Source: Burkholderiales bacterium (GTDB lineage: Bacteria > Pseudomonadota > Gammaproteobacteria > Burkholderiales > SG8-39). Taken from it: a stretch of 9,546 bases of DNA. Within the stretch, counting starts at the first letter, position 1; each line of letters opens with the position of its first letter. Below are positions 6,004 through 9,546 of this stretch, one piece after another. Both the position numbers and the translations under genes were made by a program. The stretch spans positions 1-9,546 of the forward strand of contig JAENXP010000045.1 in NCBI GenBank assembly GCA_016649475.1, read 5' to 3'. The notes beneath the pieces are model-generated. The model saw only the letters and a program-made list of their open reading frames with translations, did not search any database and was not told the DNA's origin.

Positions 6004-6300
6004 TTACTTCAGGCGCATGTCGTTCTTGACCGAGCTCACGCCGTGCACGCTGCGCGTGACTTCGATGGCCTTGTTGATATCGGCCTGGTACTTGACGAAA
6101 CCGCTGAGCTGAACCGCACCCTTGAAGGTCTCCACATTGATTTCGGAGGATTTCAGCGACGGTTCGCTGAAGATTGCCGCCTTCACCTTGGTGGTGATGA
6201 GGGTGTCATCGGCGTATTGGCCGGTACTCTCGCTGGTCGGAGTGGAAGCGCAGCCCAGCGTCGTTACGAGCGCGGCGGCGAGGAAAATGGCGGCATGCCT
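6004..6300 (-). CDS. BON-domain lipoprotein, start codon not visible
   Basis: About 98 residues. An apolar signal segment (HAAIFLAAALVTTLGC) ends in a lipobox TLGC, then CASTPTSESTGQYADDTLITTKVKAAIF and one BON domain (INVETFKGAVQLSGFVKYQ, IEVTRSVHGVSSVKNDMRLK), as in OsmY-like periplasmic stress proteins that bind membranes. The oddity is the start: the frame is closed by TGA at 6316-6318 and contains no ATG, GTG or TTG before the lipobox. An AGG at 6298-6300, a few bases after AAGGTG, stands where ATG is expected. The first usual start, GTG at 6184-6186, would remove the signal peptide and lipobox. I annotate from the AGG. A Crp-type promoter lies 41-85 bases upstream. Confidence 0.8.
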   Translation of the reverse strand, partial: RHAAIFLAAALVTTLGCASTPTSESTGQYADDTLITTKVKAAIFSEPSLKSSEINVETFKGAVQLSGFVKYQADINKAIEVTRSVHGVSSVKNDMRLK

Positions 6301-6340
6301 GCGACACCTTGTGCGTCACGGTGCGCGGCTTACCTACGCC

Positions 6341-6385
6341 ATCATCCGCCTGCATAGCGGCGTATTCCGTGCGCTGGCGTACATA
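6341..6385 (-). promoter_or_regulatory. Crp-type palindrome plus -10 element, site 5 (BON gene)
   Basis: Minus-strand TATGTACG-CCAG-CGCACGGA at 6366-6385, with GATGAT at 6341-6346 centred 32 bp downstream (four of six matches to TATAAT). Predicted start near 6334, 34 bases before the BON coding region. Confidence 0.62.
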
Positions 6386-6566
6386 TATGTGGTGAAGTAT
6401 TTCCGTCGCGCATGGCCGCACCCACAGGTTCGCCACCAGCGTGCTGTTCTGCACCCTGCCCCTGTCGCCAATGCTGACCGCAGGCTTGGCCGCCGGCGCG
6501 CACCATGCGAACAGTATTTTCCCGGACATGTTCATGGGTATTCCACAGGGATTCTTGCGTTCCAAT

Positions 6567-6788
6567 TCAATGGCTGGAAAGGTTCCAGTCGCGATTGCGA
6601 TCGAGGAATTCGCGGAGCTGGCGCTCGGCTTCCTCTTTCGACAAGCCATGCCGTGCCTGAATGCTCCCGGCCAGCTGCTCGCGCCTGCCGGCGTCCACGC
6701 CGGCTTCGTCGTGGGTAAGCCTGCCCCACTGTTGCCTCAGTTTGCCGCCGAGCTGCTTCAGCTTGCCTGCGATCCGATCCCGGTTCAT
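6567..6788 (-). CDS. CsbD family stress-response protein
   Basis: 73 residues starting MNRDRIAGKLKQLGGKLRQQ and continuing WGRLTHDE, the hallmark of CsbD-like proteins, small highly charged cytoplasmic proteins induced by general stress; their biochemical role is unknown. The second half (AGSIQARHGLSKEEAERQLREFL) matches the usual pattern of a repeated GxxQxxxG-type helix and a basic/acidic helix. The ATG at 6786-6788 has a perfect AGGAGG five bases upstream, which excludes the longer 96-residue reading starting at 6857. Divergent from the Crp-like gene, with its own palindromic promoter about 70-115 bases upstream. Confidence 0.9.
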   Translation of the reverse strand: MNRDRIAGKLKQLGGKLRQQWGRLTHDEAGVDAGRREQLAGSIQARHGLSKEEAERQLREFLDRNRDWNLSSH

Positions 6789-6859
6789 GTGCGCCTCCTG
6801 CGATGGCCAGATTGGGTATGCGACCGGCGCATGGCCCATGGCGCCTGCGCCAGGCAAGA

Positions 6860-6904
6860 ATTGTCCGGCGTTCCGAATTCAGGGTCTGTACGCCGACGCA
6901 CGCA
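6860..6904 (-). promoter_or_regulatory. Crp-type palindrome plus -10 element, site 6 (csbD)
   Basis: Minus-strand TGCGTGCG-TCGG-CGTACAGA at 6885-6904, with GACAAT at 6860-6865 centred 32 bp downstream (four of six matches to TATAAT). Predicted start near 6853, 64 bases before the csbD ATG. I looked for this site only after the other promoters had predicted where it should be. Confidence 0.58.
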
Positions 6905-6938
6905 TGCGGCCTGTCGCGGTAATCCGTGAAATCCGACT

Positions 6939-6983
6939 TATGTTGGCTAGCGCACATATAGATCCACGGTTACCTGCTAAGCT
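6939..6983 (+). promoter_or_regulatory. Crp-type palindrome plus extended -10, site 7 (crp-like gene)
   Basis: Plus-strand TATGTTGG-CTAG-CGCACATA at 6939-6958, with TAAGCT at 6978-6983 preceded by TG at 6975-6976, centred 32 bp downstream. Predicted start near 6990, about 58 bases before the regulator gene, which suggests autoregulation. Confidence 0.65.
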
Positions 6984-7047
6984 CGCCAGGATCTGGCAGT
7001 AGTCTTGCCTCTGACCCCGGCCCGCCCGCTGGCAGTTTCGCTCCACG

Positions 7048-7866
7048 ATGGAAGGCTGTAGACCGCCCATGCCCGCGTTGCAAAGTCCGAATCAGAATCA
7101 CCTCCTCGCCGCCCTGCCCACTGAGGAATTCGAGCGCCTGGCGCCGAATCTGGAGCAGGTCGATATGCGCCTAGGCGACGTCCTCTACGAGTCCGCCGGC
7201 CTGCTGCAGCACGTCTATTTCCCGACGACGGCAATCCTGTCCCTGCACTACGTCATGGAGAACGGCTCTTCTTCCGAAATTGCAGGCGTGGGTAACGAGG
7301 GCATACTCGGCATTTCGCTGTTCATGGGGGGCAACACCACGCCCAGCCGCGCCGTCGTTCAGACCGGGGGACAGGGCTACCGCCTGAAAGCGCAGCTGAT
7401 GGCGCAGGAGTTCAAACGCGCCGGAGCGATGCAGCAACTGCTGCTGCGCTACACCCAGGCGCTGATCACGCAGATGTCCCAGACCGCAGCGTGCAACCGG
7501 CACCATACGCTGGTGCAGCAATTGTGCCGTTGGCTGCTGCTGACTCTGGATCGCATGCCGACGAACGAACTGATCATGACGCAGGAACTGGTCGCGAGCA
7601 TGCTCGGCGTGCGCCGCGAAGGCGTGACCGAGGCTGCCGGAAACTTGCAGCAGGCGGGCGTCATCCGCTACCGCCGCGGGCACATCACCGTGGTCGACCG
7701 CGCCGGGCTGGAGGCGCAGGTTTGCGAGTGTTACCAGGTGGTAAAGAAGGAATTCGCGCGCCTGCTTCCGGACGTACTGCTGCGGCAGAGCGCCGTTTTG
7801 CCGGCCAGGACCGCGCCGCGGGAAGCGCAGATCCGCTCAATTCATCCGGGGGCAGGCCGCAAATGA
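7048..7866 (+). CDS. Crp/Fnr-family transcriptional regulator
   Basis: 272 residues (265 from the alternative ATG at 7069; neither has a well-placed ribosome site, GGAAGG at 7050-7055 would serve the second). Residues about 18-140 are a cyclic-nucleotide-binding-type beta-roll (LPTEEFERLAPNLEQVDMRL, YESAGLLQHVYFPTTAILSL, GNEGILGIS), then a dimer helix and a C-terminal winged helix: TQELVASMLGVRREGVTEAA at 178-197 and IRYRRGHITVVDR at 206-218. Arg190-Glu191 occupy the place of the Arg-Glu pair with which E. coli CRP reads TGTG, in keeping with the palindromes nearby. There is no FNR-type cluster of N-terminal cysteines, so the signal is unknown. It starts a plus-strand operon: its stop overlaps the ATG of a 36-codon ORF. 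Confidence 0.9.
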   Translation: MEGCRPPMPALQSPNQNHLLAALPTEEFERLAPNLEQVDMRLGDVLYESAGLLQHVYFPTTAILSLHYVMENGSSSEIAGVGNEGILGISLFMGGNTTPSRAVVQTGGQGYRLKAQLMAQEFKRAGAMQQLLLRYTQALITQMSQTAACNRHHTLVQQLCRWLLLTLDRMPTNELIMTQELVASMLGVRREGVTEAAGNLQQAGVIRYRRGHITVVDRAGLEAQVCECYQVVKKEFARLLPDVLLRQSAVLPARTAPREAQIRSIHPGAGRK

Positions 7867-7973
7867 ACACGGTCGATACCGCCAGGCACCGCAGCCGCTT
7901 CCCGGCCATCGAACCGGCACGGCCGCCGTTGTCGCGGGACCTCGAAATCAAGCGACATCGCATTCGGCGATGA
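7863..7973 (+). CDS. Possible 36-residue basic peptide linking regulator and sensor genes
   Basis: An ORF whose ATG overlaps the regulator stop (ATGA at 7863-7866) and whose TGA overlaps the sensor ATG (ATGA at 7970-7973). GGGGGCAGG lies about ten bases before its start. The product is basic (ten Arg), with Pro-rich middle RFPAIEPARPPLSRDLEIKR, no membrane segment and no family I know. It may simply carry ribosomes from one gene to the next; the sensor ATG itself has no good ribosome site, which supports that role. Confidence 0.45.
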   Translation: MNTVDTARHRSRFPAIEPARPPLSRDLEIKRHRIRR

Positions 7974-9546
7974 ACAGGCTTGCCTTGAAAGTGACCAATC
8001 GAATCGCTGTCTCGATTTCTGCCGCGGCCTTGCTGGTTGCGCTGGTGGTGTGGGCATCGCTGTGGGCGTTTAGTCATCTCGAGACAGCGGCCAGCGAGCG
8101 ACAGCAATCCTACGCTTTGATCATCCGCACGGAGGACCTGTTGTCCGGCTTGACCGACGCCGAGTCCGCCCAGCGCGGCTATTTGCTGACCGGCGACGAG
8201 GCCTTTCTCGGACCGTATCTGGCCGTGCGTGACAGCGTCCGCGGCGATCTGGAAACGTTGCGTCCGCTTACCGCAATCAGCTCTTCGCACAAGCACCTGG
8301 ACGCACTGGCGCCATTGGTGGATGCCAAATTGGCGCATATGCTGCAAATCATTACGCTGCGCCGCGAACATGGCGTGGCCGCAGTTCTCGAGGATGTAAC
8401 CAAAGGGGCTGCAGCCAGCGGCAATGGCAAGCGCTTGATGGACTCGATTCGTGCCGAGATGAGCGTCCTCCTGCAGACCGAGCAAGGCGCGCTGGCGCGC
8501 CACGAAGCCGAGTTCCAATCGAACATGCGCCGTATATTTGCAGGCATCATCACGGTCAGCCTGCTGGCGCTGCTGTTTGCACTTTCGTTCGCCTACCTGT
8601 CCTATCGGCAAACTCAGCAGCGGCTCAAGAATCTGCTTCATCTGGAGACCAGGCGTTTGCTCGAAGTCCAGGAGGAGACGAACGAACAGCTGCAGCGGGC
8701 CAACGCTACCCTGCAGGCAAGCGAGGCAAAGCTCGCCGTCACCCTCAATTCCATTGGCGATGCGGTAATTGCCACCGATGCTGAAGGGCGCGTGACCTTC
8801 CTCAATCCCCTCGCCGAGCGGCTCACCGGTTGGACGCAGGCCGAAGCCACCGGTTTCCTGGTTGATGAGATTTTTCACATCATCAACCAGGAGACCCGAC
8901 TACCCTCCGCCATTCCGGTGAAAGATACTCTGACGCATGGCACGATACATGGTCTGGCGAACCACACCATACTGATTGCACGCGACGGCAGCGAGTGCGC
9001 CATTGCCGACAGTTGCGCACCGATTCTAGACCGCGACGCCCATGTAATCGGCGCCGTGCTGATATTCCGCGATGTCACCATGGAGTATGCAGCGCAGCAG
9101 GCATTGCGCGACAGTACCGCGCAGATCCAGACCATACTCAACACCGTGGCAGACAGCGTAATCACCCTTCATGCCGGCAGCGGCGTCCTCGAGAGCGCGA
9201 ACCCGGCCGCCGAGCGCATGTTCGGCTATGCCGCAGCGGAGCTCGTCGGACAAAGCTTCAGCCTGCTGATACCCGAGCTCGATCTGGAGCAGCGCATTGG
9301 CTCCCTCGACTACTACAGTGCGAGCGACGAAGACCGCGCCGTCGGCATCGGCCGCGAAGTCCTGGGCCTGCGCAAGAACGGCAGCACTTTTCCGCTGGAA
9401 ATAGCGGTGAGCGAAATGTGGCTGGGCGGCAAGCGTTACTTCACCGGCATCTTGCGTGATATCAGCGCGCGCAAGCAGGCGGAGGAGGCACTGCTCAAGG
9501 CCGGGGCGCTGCAGCGCGCGATTTTCAACAGCGCCAACTTCTCCAG
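7970..9546 (+). CDS. Membrane sensor with CHASE3 and PAS domains, 5' part
   Basis: 525 codons are visible and the frame is open at the right edge. Order: helix at residues 12-34; periplasmic CHASE3 domain about 38-180 with its hallmark AESAQRGYLLTGDEAFLGPY (64-83); second helix 188-211; coiled linker 213-252; PAS 1 about 253-372 (SIGDAVIATDAEGRVTFLNPLAERLTGW); PAS 2 about 384-505 (ILNTVADSVITLHAGSGVLESANPAAERMFGY, ending FTGILRDISARKQAEE); start of a third PAS from about 512. The output domain is outside the window: a histidine kinase is most usual for CHASE3-PAS proteins, but a GGDEF/EAL cyclic-di-GMP enzyme is equally compatible with what is seen. Translationally coupled to the ORF before it, and in one operon with the Crp-like regulator. 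Confidence 0.88.
   Translation, partial: MNRLALKVTNRIAVSISAAALLVALVVWASLWAFSHLETAASERQQSYALIIRTEDLLSGLTDAESAQRGYLLTGDEAFLGPYLAVRDSVRGDLETLRPLTAISSSHKHLDALAPLVDAKLAHMLQIITLRREHGVAAVLEDVTKGAAASGNGKRLMDSIRAEMSVLLQTEQGALARHEAEFQSNMRRIFAGIITVSLLALLFALSFAYLSYRQTQQRLKNLLHLETRRLLEVQEETNEQLQRANATLQASEAKLAVTLNSIGDAVIATDAEGRVTFLNPLAERLTGWTQAEATGFLVDEIFHIINQETRLPSAIPVKDTLTHGTIHGLANHTILIARDGSECAIADSCAPILDRDAHVIGAVLIFRDVTMEYAAQQALRDSTAQIQTILNTVADSVITLHAGSGVLESANPAAERMFGYAAAELVGQSFSLLIPELDLEQRIGSLDYYSASDEDRAVGIGREVLGLRKNGSTFPLEIAVSEMWLGGKRYFTGILRDISARKQAEEALLKAGALQRAIFNSANFS
8856..8892 (+). repeat. 13-bp perfect inverted repeat inside PAS 1 coding sequence
   Basis: TCCTGGTTGATGA and its exact complement lie 11 bases apart, encoding part of FLVDEIFHIINQE. 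The loop is T-rich (GATTTTTCACA). In mRNA this would form a strong stem-loop within the coding region. Confidence 0.75.

Noticed and set aside
6401..6566. Possible gene between the BON promoter and csbD
   Set aside because: Open frames on both strands lack ribosome sites, family motifs and protein-like composition; it looks like plain intergenic or eroded DNA.
7685..8878. Minus-strand open frame of 397 codons across the regulator end and the sensor
   Set aside because: The plus strand carries CHASE3 and PAS signatures there; the antisense product is low-complexity Gln/Arg/Gly without motifs.

Overview
The window is GC-rich, densely packed DNA from a Gram-negative proteobacterium, most likely a betaproteobacterium. 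That placement is inference: it rests on the FNR-type remnant, the BON lipoprotein, the CsbD, LapA and EcsC proteins, the CDP-alcohol transferase and a Crp/Fnr regulator whose sequence style I associate with that class. No rRNA, tRNA, CRISPR array or recognisable insertion sequence was found.

Layout. Minus-strand positions 1-1452 hold the 5' part of a copper P-type ATPase (CopB type, running off the left edge) and a 66-residue protein upstream of it. Positions 1679-3048 are a minus-strand operon: DUF3096 membrane peptide, a secreted protein of unknown role, and a small M48-type metalloprotease. Positions 3049-4151 hold no intact gene, only promoters, a signal-peptide gene fragment and an fnr 3' remnant. 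Positions 4152-5611 (plus) hold phosphatidylserine synthase and a frameshifted EcsC gene. Positions 5616-6788 (minus) hold a LapA gene with an internal deletion, a BON lipoprotein and CsbD. Positions 7048-9546 (plus) hold a Crp/Fnr-family regulator, a 36-residue ORF and a CHASE3-PAS-PAS membrane sensor that runs off the right edge.

Main observation. Seven copies of a 20-bp imperfect palindrome, consensus TATGTRCG-N4-CGYACRKA, lie upstream of genes across the window. This has the geometry of a Crp-family operator (TGTG-N8-CACA). In every case a -10-like hexamer (weakest at the fourth copy) lies with its centre exactly 32 bp from the palindrome centre, which places the palindrome at about -41.5, the class II activator position. 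The sites precede the copB-side gene, the DUF3096 operon, the signal-peptide fragment, the fnr remnant/pssA leader, the BON gene, csbD and the crp-like gene itself. The simplest reading is a local, autoregulated envelope/metal-stress regulon run by the Crp-like protein, perhaps with the co-transcribed sensor feeding into it.

A second theme is decay. Between about 3.5 and 6.3 kb there are five damaged genes: two internal or terminal deletions, one truncation, one G7 frameshift and one lost start codon. Some of these could be sequencing errors; the deletions are unlikely to be.
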